From NCBI GenBank assembly GCA_961205875.1, contig OY540818.1:18078761-18142760 (forward strand): a stretch of 64,000 bases of DNA. The letters are read 5' to 3'. The notes under the pieces were generated by a model, which saw nothing but the letters and a program-made list of their open reading frames with translations, was not told the DNA's origin and searched no databases. The position numbers and the translations under genes were made by a program. Below, piece by piece: positions 10,171-21,417 of the stretch; the stretch's first letter is position 1; the number at the start of each line of letters is the position of its first letter. The stretch comes from Sialis fuliginosa (taxonomy: Eukaryota > Arthropoda > Insecta > Megaloptera > Sialidae).

Positions 10171-10735
10171 GCAAAATTCAAAAAATACTGTTAAATATTG
10201 TTTATAAATGCTTTAATAGTTTATTTAATGCTCTTCACTATTTTTAATTTCATTTAAAATAGTGCGCGTTTAATTTGTTTCCTAACTTTATTTTAGTTAA
10301 TTTAAATATTCAGTTATCAATTGTCAGCAGTGATTAATTAATACCTATTCATAGCTAATCTAATACCCATTTCCTCTAAAATCCGCATAAATGTGTAAAA
10401 ATGACAGTTAGTGGTTATAGTGGGTTTATGGTTTTATAATATAACAATGTAGTAGACACAAATGGTAAGTAAAATTATTTTTGTTTTGTTTTTATAAGTT
10501 CTATTTTGTTCTTAGTTCCATTAATTTATTAAGTATGCAATTGAATTGTTTTTTCGGCAAAATATTTCAAAAGTTATATGTATGTACTTAAAATTTTTTG
10601 TAAGGTTATGTTTAATATTAATATATATATATATATTTATTTATATTTTTATTTTGACTTCGAGGTTTTAGGTCATATGTCAATAATATAGTTATATGTG
10701 ATATAACATTATTTATTATTATAGACGTTTCGTCA

Positions 10736-10848
10736 TGTTTCAAACTTCATCGGTATCTTTTGATAACAATGAAACTTTTACATATTTCAACAATAGAAAT
10801 TTGTAAAAGTATCATTGTTATCAAAAGATACCGATGAAGTCTGAAACA
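10736..10848. repeat. hairpin with 47-bp arms
   Basis: Arms 10736-10782 and 10802-10848 pair with only two mismatches; the loop is 19 nt. The core is cttcatcggtatcttttgat and its complement. The size and symmetry suggest a snap-back miniature element; no target duplication is evident. Confidence 0.8.
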
Positions 10849-11441
10849 TTGATATACATAGACGGTTTTATTTCGCAACCAACAGTTTTAACCGCCACAG
10901 GTACATTAAAAAATAAAAATAAACACATTTTTTTCAAATAAAAATTGTTAAAATCATAAATCCGGTACTGCCAACTTCTAAAAAAAAAATAATAATGTCT
11001 CCCTCCAACTTGTTTACAAACGGCGCCCATGCATGCATTCAGTTTATACAACATCCGAGATTATGACAGACGGACAAGAAAACATGATCAAACGGCCTGT
11101 GGCCTGAAAGACACACACACATGCGCTAAAAAAGCAGAATGTCGTTTGTCTATTCGTGATTCGCATACCGGCCGCTGGACAGCGCTGATGGTCACAAGTA
11201 TTGTGAGATGCTCAACGATCGTTGAATTTTAAAACACCGCTCTACTTTTCTATCAAAATTATACCGTTCAATAAATTTCTGATGATTATTATTAGTAAAT
11301 TGTGATTGTATGTAAACATGATCCAGTACAGGTATGGACTCAGGGGTTTTATTGATTTTATATAAATTATAGACATCGTTTTTTCAGACGCAATGCAAAT
11401 ATATTTTTCGAACGCAAGAAATTAAAATTTTTCGTTTATAA
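10849..11441. other. non-repetitive stretch with a GC-richer patch
   Basis: At about 11020-11240 base composition rises above the surroundings and CpG-containing words appear (ggcgccc, ccggccgctgg, aacgatcgttg). A 67-codon plus-strand frame (11029-11232) lies here but has no recognisable domain or splice support. It may be an untranslated exon or promoter of an unseen gene, or a transposon remnant. Confidence 0.3.
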
Positions 11442-11540
11442 CTATACAGCTAATGTCCGCGGTTTCGTCCGCGTTGTCTATTTTTGAGTTACAGCGTTTA
11501 CAGACAGACTGACAGACATACATCATGATTAGATTCAGAA
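11442..11540 (+). mobile_element. SINE/RTE-tail fragment
   Basis: Contains the degenerate head cgcggtttcgtccgcgttg and an acagacagactgacagacat stretch typical of the family seen intact at 20906-21417. The middle is missing and the tataatattagtatggat tail is absent. Confidence 0.55.
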
Positions 11541-11805
11541 AAGATCAAAATGGGTATTTCTATTAAAATTTTTAATTCGAAAAAAAATCGGCTTACAAAA
11601 TAAAATATAACAATGCTTTCTTTTATTTACACCTAGTATAAGAAAGTAAAAATGTATTTGCCAGTTAGTCGTAACAGCAGAGAAAATATTTGCATGCATC
11701 ACAAAATCATTTATGTTCCGTTCTTAAAATCAATATATGTAGGAGACTTCAATGCATGATTAAGCAATGAACCCAATACATCTTTATATCCGCCGTTACA
11801 TGGGT

Positions 11806-12845
11806 AAATTATATGGGTAAATTAATACAAATCTGTGTTTTCAGTAAATAAATAATTTAAAAATATTATTAGAATATTAATCTTTATGCGCAACCCAAAC
11901 ATTTTAACCAAAAGTCAAAAATAACATTTGATATTAATTTACACGTTCAATTAAAAAACTATAATACCTCTACGTCTTATTTTCTTGTATTTTAGTCGAT
12001 ATTTGTATGACGAGTTGAAGTTCACTGCAGGAAATTTCACTAAAAAATTTATAATTTTTGATTTCGTTAAAAGTATGTTTATTGTATAGAAAATGACGTG
12101 AAAAGTTGTTTGTTTCAAACCGCAGGTCTGTATCTCAAAACGTTCTCGAGATATAGCCTCTCAAAGTTTTAATTTTTTCAAATTTTTGGAGAAAAAAGGC
12201 CATAACTTTTGAACGTGAGGTCGGAATTGATTTTAGTTGACGGATTTGGAATCAGCGTGTCAAAATCTATATAATGACATGTATAATATCTTAAAACTCG
12301 GAAAAAAAATTTTCGCGAAAAATCGAAAAAATTCAAAGGGGTATACCTTAAAAAAATGTCGATTTTTGACCAAAAATTTTTTGTCGGATTTTAAAGTATT
12401 ATACATGTCATTATATAGATTTTGACACGCTGATTCCAAATCCGTCAACTAAAATCAATTCCGACCACGCGTTCAAAAGTTATGGCCTTTTTTCTCCAAA
12501 AAATTGGAAAAACTAAAACTTTGAGAGGCTGTATCTCGAGAACGGTTTGAGATACAGACCTGCGGTTTGAAACAAACAACTTTTCACGTCATTTTCTATA
12601 CAGTAAACATACTTTTAACGAAATCAAAAATTCAAAATTTTTTAGTGAAATTTCCTGCAGTGAACTTCAACTCGCCATACAAATATCGACTAAAATACAA
12701 AAAAATAAGACGTAGAATCATATAAATATATAAGAATTTATTTTAAAAAGTAAAAGCTTGAACTAAAGCTGTTTCATAACTAGTTTTTTTTGTTAGTAGG
12801 AGGGGGATGATTGACAAAATATGTTTCCCTTTTAAAAATTTCAGT
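11806..12845 (+). mobile_element. foldback element, copy 1 (palindromic core 11970-12715)
   Basis: The core is one giant inverted repeat: each arm is about 370 bp, running from ctacgtcttattttcttgta on the left to the mirrored aaaataagacgtag on the right, around a centre near 12340. Outer non-palindromic flanks (left from ~11806, right to ~12845 with gattgacaaaatatg) match those of copies 2 and 3. There is no transposase. Mirror-image 62-codon frames on both strands come from the palindrome. RNA from here would fold into a very long hairpin. Confidence 0.85.
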
Positions 12846-12965
12846 TTGTCAGTTAGCAGCTGTCAAATAATCAATTTTACTTAAAGAAATATTTTTATTA
12901 ACATTGTATATTTTTAGCAATATTTTACTCAAAAATTGCAGTCTGTAAAACAAAAAAAAGTCACT

Positions 12966-13035
12966 TTTTTATGCCCTTCCTGACCTGGCGCTCCGGGCGG
13001 TCGCCCTAGTTCGCCCCCTTCCTAAAGCCGGCACT
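12966..13035 (-). mobile_element. solo terminal fragment of a hAT-like element
   Basis: The segment ends ctaaagccggcactg, the reverse complement of the cagtgccgg type terminus also used at 18424. It carries GC-rich gggcggtcgccc. No partner terminus is found nearby. Confidence 0.5.
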
Positions 13036-14324
13036 GGCCATTACATAAGTTTGGTATTGTATTCTCAAACGGGTAATTCATAAATTTAAAGGTTCTCACA
13101 CAACTTTTTTTCGTCTATTGTATTCCATCTGACGGATTTGAGATAAATAACGGCCACGTTTTGTACGGGCACATGTATTTTTAAATAGATATATGCCTAA
13201 AATGAAAATAAAAAACTTGTTTATACATCTAGTGTGGATGCTTTATGTCGTTTGTACATAATTACAGACGTACAATATATAATTGTGAACTTTCGCGGTT
13301 ATTATTGTGATTTAATATCTTTAATTTTTGTGATTGTTAATATTTGATTGCTCATTTTTTTTATATAAGTAATTGTATTCACCATAAATTGGAATTAAGG
13401 CTTTTGTGGTCATTATTTTGATTAAATATCTTATGTATGTGGAGGGGGGGGGATCTAGGAGCAGTATCGTGAGGGTCATGACCTAACCCAAACCTCTTAA
13501 ATAAAAAAAAATGTTTCGAATTTTTAAACTTTTTTGTGTAAGTATTCATGAACCATGATTTCCCTGGGGGGGGGGGGAAGATTTATTAGGGGTGATGGTA
13601 ATATTAATTTTTGATATTTTGGTTCTGTATATATTTTAATTAATTATTAATTACTTCGCATTTTATAAAATGTGCAAGGGAGGGGAAAAATCATTTAACA
13701 AAACTGTTTTCGTTTCATATTTTTGGGGTTTATTAAATACAGAATCATGCGTACGGTCTTAAAGAACTCAAAAATACAATGATATATTTGTTTTATGCTT
13801 TGACCAGCCGTTTGTGTAACAAAGAAAAGCACATCAAGATCGGTTCAGTAGTCAATAATTTAAAAATTCTATTACTATATTCAACGTTATGATCTTTAAT
13901 TTGAACTAATTTTAGGGTCTTAGGCCTCCTAATAGTGAAACATGACCTCCACTTCCAGGCCAAGATTTTTGGTGCGCCCCTAATTTTTTTTTGATAACGA
14001 TTTTTTTATGATTCCCTGCGTTATGCCTCAGGCTACAGCCCTGTCCCCCCTCTATTAAAATTACACCGGTAAAATGATGCATAGGTAAAAATATCTGGAA
14101 CCATGGGACTTTCTTATACGTAATCCTAACAGTGAATAGTATACGTGATTCTTATTTAATTAAAACATTTCTGACAAACTAACAATATAAGTAATATTAT
14201 TCTTATATAATAAATGATTTTTTTAACGCTACTTATACTATATGTATAATTCATATACTATGGTATAAGAAAGTAAAAATATATCAATACAGTTTATATA
14301 TGAAAGGATATTATATTTATATAA
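13036..14324. other. AT-rich intergenic stretch
   Basis: No coding evidence. It includes G runs at 13443-13451 and 13566-13577. A degenerate dispersed segment at about 14095-14160 (gggactttcttatacgtaat) recurs at 43970-44025 and 48066-48090 in the opposite orientation. Confidence 0.5.
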
Positions 14325-14590
14325 CTATACTTCGTTTACGTGGAATTTAGATTAGATTAAAATAGGAGAAAGTCTACAAAATAAATTTCTGTTATGATAG
14401 TCGATAAAACAGGTCGTATTTATTTATTTAATAAGTTTTTCGAAATACAAAGTAGCCTACGTCCTTCCTCAGGATGCAACCTATCTCCCTGCCAAATTTC
14501 ATCAAGGTCAATTCAGCGGTTTAGCCGTGAAAAGGTAACAAACAGACAGAGAGACAGACATACTTTCGCATTTATAATATTAGTATGGAT
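14325..14590 (+). mobile_element. SINE/RTE-type retroposon copy
   Basis: Head remnant cttcgtttacgtggaattt, then gtagcctacgtccttcctca, atctccctgccaaatttcat, ggtttagccgtgaaaaggta, a cagacagagagacagaca stretch and the family tail tataatattagtatggat ending at 14590. Non-coding. The family resembles the 3' part of RTE-like non-LTR elements or SINEs that use their machinery. Confidence 0.75.
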
Positions 14591-14592
14591 GA

Positions 14593-14630
14593 CATTTGTA
14601 TAAACCTTTAATAAAAGGTTTATACAAATG
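14593..14630. repeat. perfect 38-bp palindrome
   Basis: Arms of 17 bp (catttgtataaaccttt and its complement) around the 4-nt loop aata, 2 bp beyond the retroposon tail. It may be an independent small insertion or a hairpin formed at retroposon integration. Confidence 0.8.
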
Positions 14631-15084
14631 AATTTAAATGATCAGTTTATAGTGCGCTAATGTTAATAGATACAAGAGTGCCGTGAGGTCATATGAAATT
14701 ATATTTATATTATTTTTAATTAAATAATGGTATGCTATTATTCCATCACTAAGGTATAATCTATAATCAAATACGATCAGAAGACAATGACGAAGGGAAG
14801 AAAGAGAATAAAAAGCGATCTCTAAAAGTAGATTTATCACTTCCACGTATTTGTGTCTCTCTTTTTATACCTTTAGTAAAATGATCTTAATATGTATTAT
14901 CATTTCGCTTGTAACAAAAGTATTTATGTGTTGGCGTTGTGAAGATTTATTTTTTTATTCATTGTTCTGATTAGGACAGTATTTTTGTTATTTTTATTAC
15001 ATTTGTTGATATCATTAGATTTATCTTGAATTAGATCACACTAAATCGATTTTAAACAACTGTTGTGCAGGGCCGAGATATTTT

Positions 15085-15501
15085 CAAATTTTATATATGT
15101 TTGTATGGTCCAATTTCAAATCTAGAATGTTCTCTTTGATATTTTGTATATATTTACAAATATGCAAATGCAAATTAGCTTCCAGCTAATGCTATCTGCT
15201 AGGTGTCAAATCGTTATGAAATTTCCAAATTTTTATATGTTTGTATGGTCCAATTTCAAATCTAGAATGTTCTCTTTGATATTTTGTATATATGTACAAA
15301 TATGCAAATGCAAATTAGCTTCCAGCTAATGCTATCTGCTAGGTGTCAAATCGTTATGAAATTTCCAAATTTTATATCTGTTTGTATGGTCCAATTTCAG
15401 GTATAGAATGTTCTCTTTGATATTTTGTATGTACACATATGCAAATGCAAATTAGCTTCCAGCTAATGCTATCTGCTAGGTGTCAAATCGTTATGAAATT
15501 G
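15085..15501 (+). repeat. tandem repeat, ~140-bp unit x3
   Basis: The unit contains tttgtatggtccaatttca, gaatgttctctttgatattt, aatgcaaattagcttccagc and tgtcaaatcgttatgaaat. The phrase ttgtatggtc recurs at 15101, 15241 and 15382 (periods 140 and 141). An inverted copy of the attagcttccagctaa part lies at 15613-15652, so the array probably belongs to a larger element with mirrored ends. Confidence 0.85.
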
Positions 15502-15652
15502 CTCGATCTTATTTTAAGTCGCTGATTGTATTTATCTCGCATGCGTCAAGGTTATGATATGTACGATTTCATTGGCTACATCTGTGAGTGTGTTGTCATT
15601 TATGTTTAGTGCCTAGTAGATAGCGTTAGCTGGAAGCTAATTTGCATTTGCA

Positions 15653-16644
15653 CTCAAACAAATTCTTTATAATGCTGGGAATAAGTGATGTAAAAATAGG
15701 AGGATTATACATTTGGCAGTCTATATATATGTTTGTATGTAAATTCATTTGTTTCTTCGTAGATCCTTAACTACTTGACCGATTTCAACAAATAAAGTAT
15801 CATTAGATTCATCTTGATTGCCCACGTGAAATAGATTACTTTTGGAAAATCCAAAATGGCAGCCGTGAGTGTTATATTGTTATAGATAAAAAAAAACACA
15901 CTTCACATAAGGGTCCGGAAGGAACACTTGAAATTAATTGTAAATAAGTGATATGATTTTAGTTGAAATGTTTTAGTATATATGAGTACTATAAACGAAG
16001 AGTAGTTCTTTATCTAGCAAATGAATTTCAAAATATCTGTCTTTGTTTGATACATGGAGAAATGATTTAAATATTATAATAATCAAATGGGAGGAGCCTA
16101 CTAAGTTTGTGATAAACGAAAATGAGTACAAACTGCAAGACCATTAATGCAGGTGACTGTACCTACCCGTGTGAAACTGCTCTTAATTTAAAACAATACT
16201 TTTGCATAGTATCCTTCCCTAGGCAATTCAACCAACATCCTGGTCCAATCCGTATTGTCTTATACTAATTACCCGAACTTCTTTGATCTATATATTATAT
16301 ATTGTATACACAAATACATAAACTTCACCTATAACTCGGGGCAGCATAGATCGGTATAATTGCAGAGCCGGAATAACTAAAGGCTTTCTAATTTTTGTCG
16401 CCCTATTTGTTACATTTCATGCTTGTTTGAAAATTAATATTTTTGGTTTATTTTAAGTACCAATTTGAAACTCGGCGTGATTCCTCGTGGATTTTTGTAT
16501 ACCAGTATCGAAATTCGACTAATATTTTATCTGCCTTAATGGCAACATACACAACACCTAACCTAACCTAACCTAACCTGCTTTTACAACAAAAATTTCT
16601 AAATAAAAACACTGCAATTAAAAGCAAATTGAAATCTTTATAGT
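15653..16644. other. intergenic stretch with degenerate repeats and a short CCTAA tract
   Basis: 15656-15675 carries a family-A-like end (ctttataatgctggg). 15722-15850 resembles a decayed retroposon body (gatccttaactacttgaccg). A pure CCTAA tract of about five units lies at 16556-16579; TTAGG is the usual arthropod telomere unit. No gene found. Confidence 0.5.
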
Positions 16645-17110
16645 ATTTAAAATTCAAATTTTGAGGGTGTTTTCCACCCCTTCAATGGCTGTTTAGGCAC
16701 GTACAAATAATAAATGTCACTTAGGTTCAATTGAACTACAAATGTACCAAGTCTTATCAAAATTAGTGAGATAATACTCGCAATGTTCGCTTTTTAGACG
16801 AAAAAAGTTACAAAATTTCAAATATTTCCAAAACCCCTAATCCGATTAGCACCAAAATCAATAGATCTGGAGTACTCACTGAGACAAATATTTTCCCCAA
16901 AAATAATTCAGATCGGTACATTTTTACAGTAATTATCGTGAACGTAAAAAATTCTACATCCTGACACACGCACAGCCGCCATGCGGAAATTAACTTTTCT
17001 TTACGTTTTGAAGTTAGTACAATCAGAATTTGTCATTTTCTCGGACACGATTTTTCGATGGTATTACAATACTACCCTTTCTTTCAGAACATGAAAGTAA
17101 TAATGTATTT
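16645..17110 (-). mobile_element. inverted fragment of the 36346-37427 hAT family
   Basis: In reverse complement this matches the middle of the element at 36346-37427 in order: ctgaaagaaagggtagtatt, accatcgaaaaatcgtgtcc, catggcggctgtgcgtgtgt, gtctcagtgagtactcc, gaaggggtg. Both termini are missing, so it is a truncated copy. Confidence 0.75.
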
Positions 17111-18423
17111 ATTTTTAATTTTTTACTTAATCAATCGATATTAAAGTTGGCTAGTTAAACCCGGCACTGAACAATCGTATTACATAATGGCCCGAAATAA
17201 CATCATTAATTTGATAGAAGGGCCCATTATAATAAGCAAACAGTGCTACGTTAGTTATGGGGTCACAGTATTTGCTTAACGTGCAATAGCGTAACGGTCT
17301 GTGCAATCCTTATCGAAGAGTCGGATCTTGGCCACAATAAGGCCCGATGCGCTCGGGGCTGTACCCGCGCATGCACCCGGCCACCTTCGCGCAGTGCCGC
17401 AACCGGTGTGGGGGCTTTGCTATATAGTAAAATAATATAAAATACAATAGTAACAAAGTATCACTGAAATTATGATTTTAAATAATGAAATAAGTTAAAA
17501 TGATTCTAAAAAATGTATTTATTTTTATATTAAAAGCGAGATTAATATGATTTTTGTGAAAATAACAACGCCATGTTTGAGTGGATGACGTCACGGCTAC
17601 GTAAACGTCATTTTTGTTTCATTAATATCTGCACTGTTTATAAATTATTTTGTGGATTTAAATTATCAATTTGCAGATTTTTGTGTTACCAAAAGTAAAA
17701 CCGAGAAACGTAAGCGATGGTACAAGGATTTATTATAGTTGACAAGGAGTGTTTACATAGGCGTGACGTCACAAATGCGCCATGACACTTGCGAGCGTTT
17801 TGGCGTCAAATTCAAAATTAGTTTTTTAAAAGGGTAAATTTTAATGAATAAACCTGTATTTTCTGCAGAAATAAGTATTTTTTTGGAAATAAGAGACACG
17901 TAAGATCATTATAAAAATAGTTTTTAAAAATTAGGCATCATGCCTATTGTATTCACTAAAATATGTATGGAATCAGATTTAAAAATATCGGTATGGAGAA
18001 CCACAATTAATTTTTAAATATAAATAAAAAAAAAAATATTTTATTAAAATAATAATAAATTTCGTAATACATATTATAACGTACGTACCACGTGTGGGTG
18101 CGTGCTGCGTGTATAATAATAAAAAAGTTTTATCTTGAAATCAATAAGTAATATTTTATTTTGTACTTGTATTTCAATTCTAATTAATATTTTTCTGAAG
18201 ACAATAGTGAAAATGCTATATATGTATAACAAAAGAAACTTATACGAAATTATTCCAAGCAATAAGCCTTACTATAAACATATCAAATCAATTTTATCTA
18301 ATAGTTATTGGCCAGGTTAAGTGGATTTCTAATTACTTCAGGTGAACAATATGACGTGTTCAATTGAAAATCCCACAAATCACGTATTGTTATGAAAATA
18401 TGTCAAACATACTTCCCTATCGG
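17111..18423. other. intergenic, with a GC-rich island
   Basis: About 17328-17425 is unusually GC-rich for the window (cgcgcatgcacccggccacc). 17580-17800 has two TGACGTCA-containing segments in opposite context (gatgacgtcacggc, ggcgtgacgtcacaa). These could be regulatory or part of an undefined element. No supported coding region. Confidence 0.35.
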
Positions 18424-19195
18424 CAGTGCCGGATTAATTAAGCAAGTGCGGGGCCTGTAGCAAATGTTATAAAGAGGCACTTGGCAGTGGCGTCACTAGG
18501 AGGCAGGGGGTGATACCCGGAAAATCGATAGTGTCACCTCCCCAAAAATTAGAAAGTGGAAGCTTGGCAGTATCGTCGCTAGGGGGGGGGGGGAAACTCG
18601 GGGAGTAAATCGATAGCTTCACTCACTCCCCCCGAAAAAGGTCAATAGGATTTTTTTTGCACATTAAGCGGGTGTCACCCCCTGTGAATTTTTAACGACA
18701 TAAAAATATCAGTGGAATCTATTTTTTAAATAAATTGGATGGTCATCACCTATATAGATAGACTTTCAATAATAAAAAAGTCAATTTACTCAATGCTTTA
18801 AATAACCAAAAAAGAGGTAAATATTATACCACAGACATAGAGCAAAAAAAACAGAGCCGTGTCAAAAGAAAGAGATAGAAAATGGTTTGTCCTTATTTAA
18901 ACAGAAGTAACTATTTCTTTATTATTAGAAAAAGAAATAGATATATCCCAAATGCCACCGTATCTCTCTCACTGTTTTGAAGAAATGTTACACTATTTTT
19001 TTCGGGATACATCTATCTCTTTTTCTAATAAGAATGATTTGAGCAAATTTAGAAAAATCGATTAAAAAAATCAAAGATCGGAGATTCAATTAAATTTAAT
19101 CGAATCGAGATCGGAAATCCTAAATTTAAATTATTAATTAGAGACGCGAGGCCCGTAGCATTTTCTACTCCTGCTACGTGGTTAATCCGGCACTG
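18424..19195. mobile_element. hAT-like non-autonomous element, 772 bp
   Basis: The termini cagtgccggattaattaag and ggttaatccggcactg are inverted repeats. The 8-bp flanks CCTATCGG and CATATTGG agree at 6 of 8 positions, a plausible decayed hAT target duplication. Inside are two further cagt-type ends (ggcagtggcgtcactagg at 18483, ggcagtatcgtcgctagg near 18567) and a G12 run, suggesting older nested insertions. Confidence 0.7.
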
Positions 19196-19481
19196 CATAT
19201 TGGCAATTGTTCTGCTAAATTAATTTTATTTTCAATTACGATTCTTTTGCATAGAGCAAACTTTTTAAGAAAACTCTTTACATTCCTTGAATTAAATTAC
19301 AACAAGCGTAAATGTCATTAGAGAATTTATATGTTTTGACCTATTTGTAATTGATATTAATTATTTATCCATGTCTGGTGTAATTAAATATATAAATAGT
19401 AGAGAACATAGGTGTCTCTTTAATTATACAGATGTATAATTAACATTGCTTTATGACTGCCCCAGAGATTTCATTGAAATA

Positions 19482-20868
19482 AGGTACTGGCACCAGTTAT
19501 GGCCGCTATAAGAGCAAGGTTTATTGACGGGCTTCTCATGTTACTAATAAAACAAGTAACTCTTTATTTAATCAATTTAATTACCAAAGTCCGCAAATAT
19601 ATTGTTTATGTTTTTTCTCCAGTAATGGATAAAGTAAAACCAATAATGAGCACGCAGTGATGGACACTTGCTAATGATAAGTACTACGACATAAACGATA
19701 TAAAAGAAAGAATCGTCAAATTTGAAATAATGTAAAGCAGTTGCTATGATAATATAATAATTAATAAATAAATTATACTAATAATTAGTTTAAATGTACA
19801 CCATTTTGACACCTATTGGCCGATTGTTATGAAATCACGCTGTAAGACAGTTAAATGTATATAGATTAATATTCAGAAATGGTAGTAATCAAATTTCACA
19901 AACATTTAATTAAAAAATAGCCATTACTGAGGTTATATCCAAGACTGGTGCCAGTATTTTATATTAACTTATTAAGCTCTAACAAAATACATTTTATTCA
20001 ATTATTAATTCGTTGAACAATTTTATGCAACATGTTCTTTGAAACACGATGCAAAATAGTTTTGTTTATTAACAATTAATTAATTGTAAAACAAATTACA
20101 TAAAAAAATGTATAATTCTAAAATTAGCATGTGTGTTTATTTATTATGCGAGTGATAAGGATTCAGGGGACAGACAGACAGACCTGAATCGGAATGGAAA
20201 GATCAAGTAGAAATTTTGATATCGTAGGGATCCCATATTGCTTAGGTATGGCGAGGGACCAAAATAAGTTAAGAAACATTTGGGAGCCGCCGGTAGGTCA
20301 TTTCTGGCCTAAATAAATGTTATAATTGACGGTAATTTATAGGTATTTTAGTCTGCATAAAGCGTTTCTCTAAACCGTGTGTTTTAATGAGATGTAATTA
20401 AATATCCATTTTTTATTTGATTTCATGTTGTTTTATATCTAATCTTATTAGCATGGATTATTCTTATAATTAAATTATTTAACAACATAGTTATTCAGTG
20501 TCAGCAGTTATACCAACACTTGAAAGATAATCGAACAGCTTCGAAGTTAGACTTACCAACTCCACTTTATTAATTATTATATTATCGTAGCATCTGCTTT
20601 ACACTGTTTAAATTTTGTAGTTTGTCCATCACTGGGTACCCATTACTCATTACTGGGTTTACTTTGTCCATTACTGGAGAAAAAAACATAAATAAAATAG
20701 GAAAGGCTATAATTAAAAAAAATATTATATATTTGCGGATTTTGGTATTAAATTGATTTAATAAAGTGGATTAGTAACATGAGTTGACAAAAATTACAAA
20801 AAAAAGCCTATCAATCTCAAAAACAGTAAACCTTGCTCTTCAAGCGTCCAAGGCTGGTGCCAGTACCT
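19482..20868. mobile_element. 1.39-kb non-autonomous element with long TIRs and TA target duplication
   Basis: The left end aggtactggcaccagttatg is mirrored at the right (ctggtgccagtacct), both flanked by TA (19480-19481, 20869-20870). Homology between the arms is imperfect but extends about 250-300 bp inward (atatttgcggattttgg, gtccattactggag and complements). A third copy of the ctggtgccagta end lies inside at about 19943. No transposase frame. A retroposon fragment with cagacagacagacc lies inside at 20150-20240. Confidence 0.8.
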
Positions 20869-20905
20869 TATAAAATACTTAATACATTTTTCTAATTATT
20901 GATAA

Positions 20906-21417
20906 CTAGCTGCTACCCGCGGCTTCGTTCGCGTGGATTTCGAAACCTCCATCCCCATGATATTTATTCCGCCGGATCGAATGAAACTAATTACATCCAT
21001 TCATAGTTTTATTAAACATACCTCATAAGATCGATTCTGTTAATTATATATTGTTCACCCAAAGGATTTTTTTTATTTTCATAATCCATATCCACTATAA
21101 TATTATGTTGATATTAGAACTGTCACTTAGCACGCATCAAAACCATCTACAAAATAAAGTATCGTGTGAAACCAACACACATTGAAACCATGACAACAAT
21201 CCAGCGCCAAAACACGCTTGAAAACCAGCATTGAATCTAGCAACAAACCAGCAGGGGTTGTTTTTTCGGGATTCGAAGTAGCCTATGTCCTTTCTCAGAG
21301 TGCATGCTATCTCCCTGTCAAATTTCATCAAGATCGGTTTAGCGGTTTAGCCGTGAAAAGGTAACAAACAGACAGAGAGACAGACAAACACATTTTCGCA
21401 TTTATAATATTAGTATG
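20906..21417 (+). mobile_element. near-complete SINE/RTE-type retroposon
   Basis: Head ctagctgctacccgcggctt, body with cataagatcgattctgtt and gtatcgtgtgaaaccaacac, conserved agcctatgtcctttctcag, then ccgtgaaaaggtaacaaaca, cagacaga repeats and tail tataatattagtatg. The copy at 61771-62304 is almost identical over its whole length, so both are recent. The 64-codon frame on the minus strand (21137-21331) is not a gene. Confidence 0.85.

Noticed and set aside
12237..12448. Paired 62-codon frames on both strands in the foldback element, with similar ones at 54267-54455 and 60534-60749
   Set aside because: Plus- and minus-strand products are almost the same because the DNA is palindromic. They are not conserved beyond what the repeat dictates.
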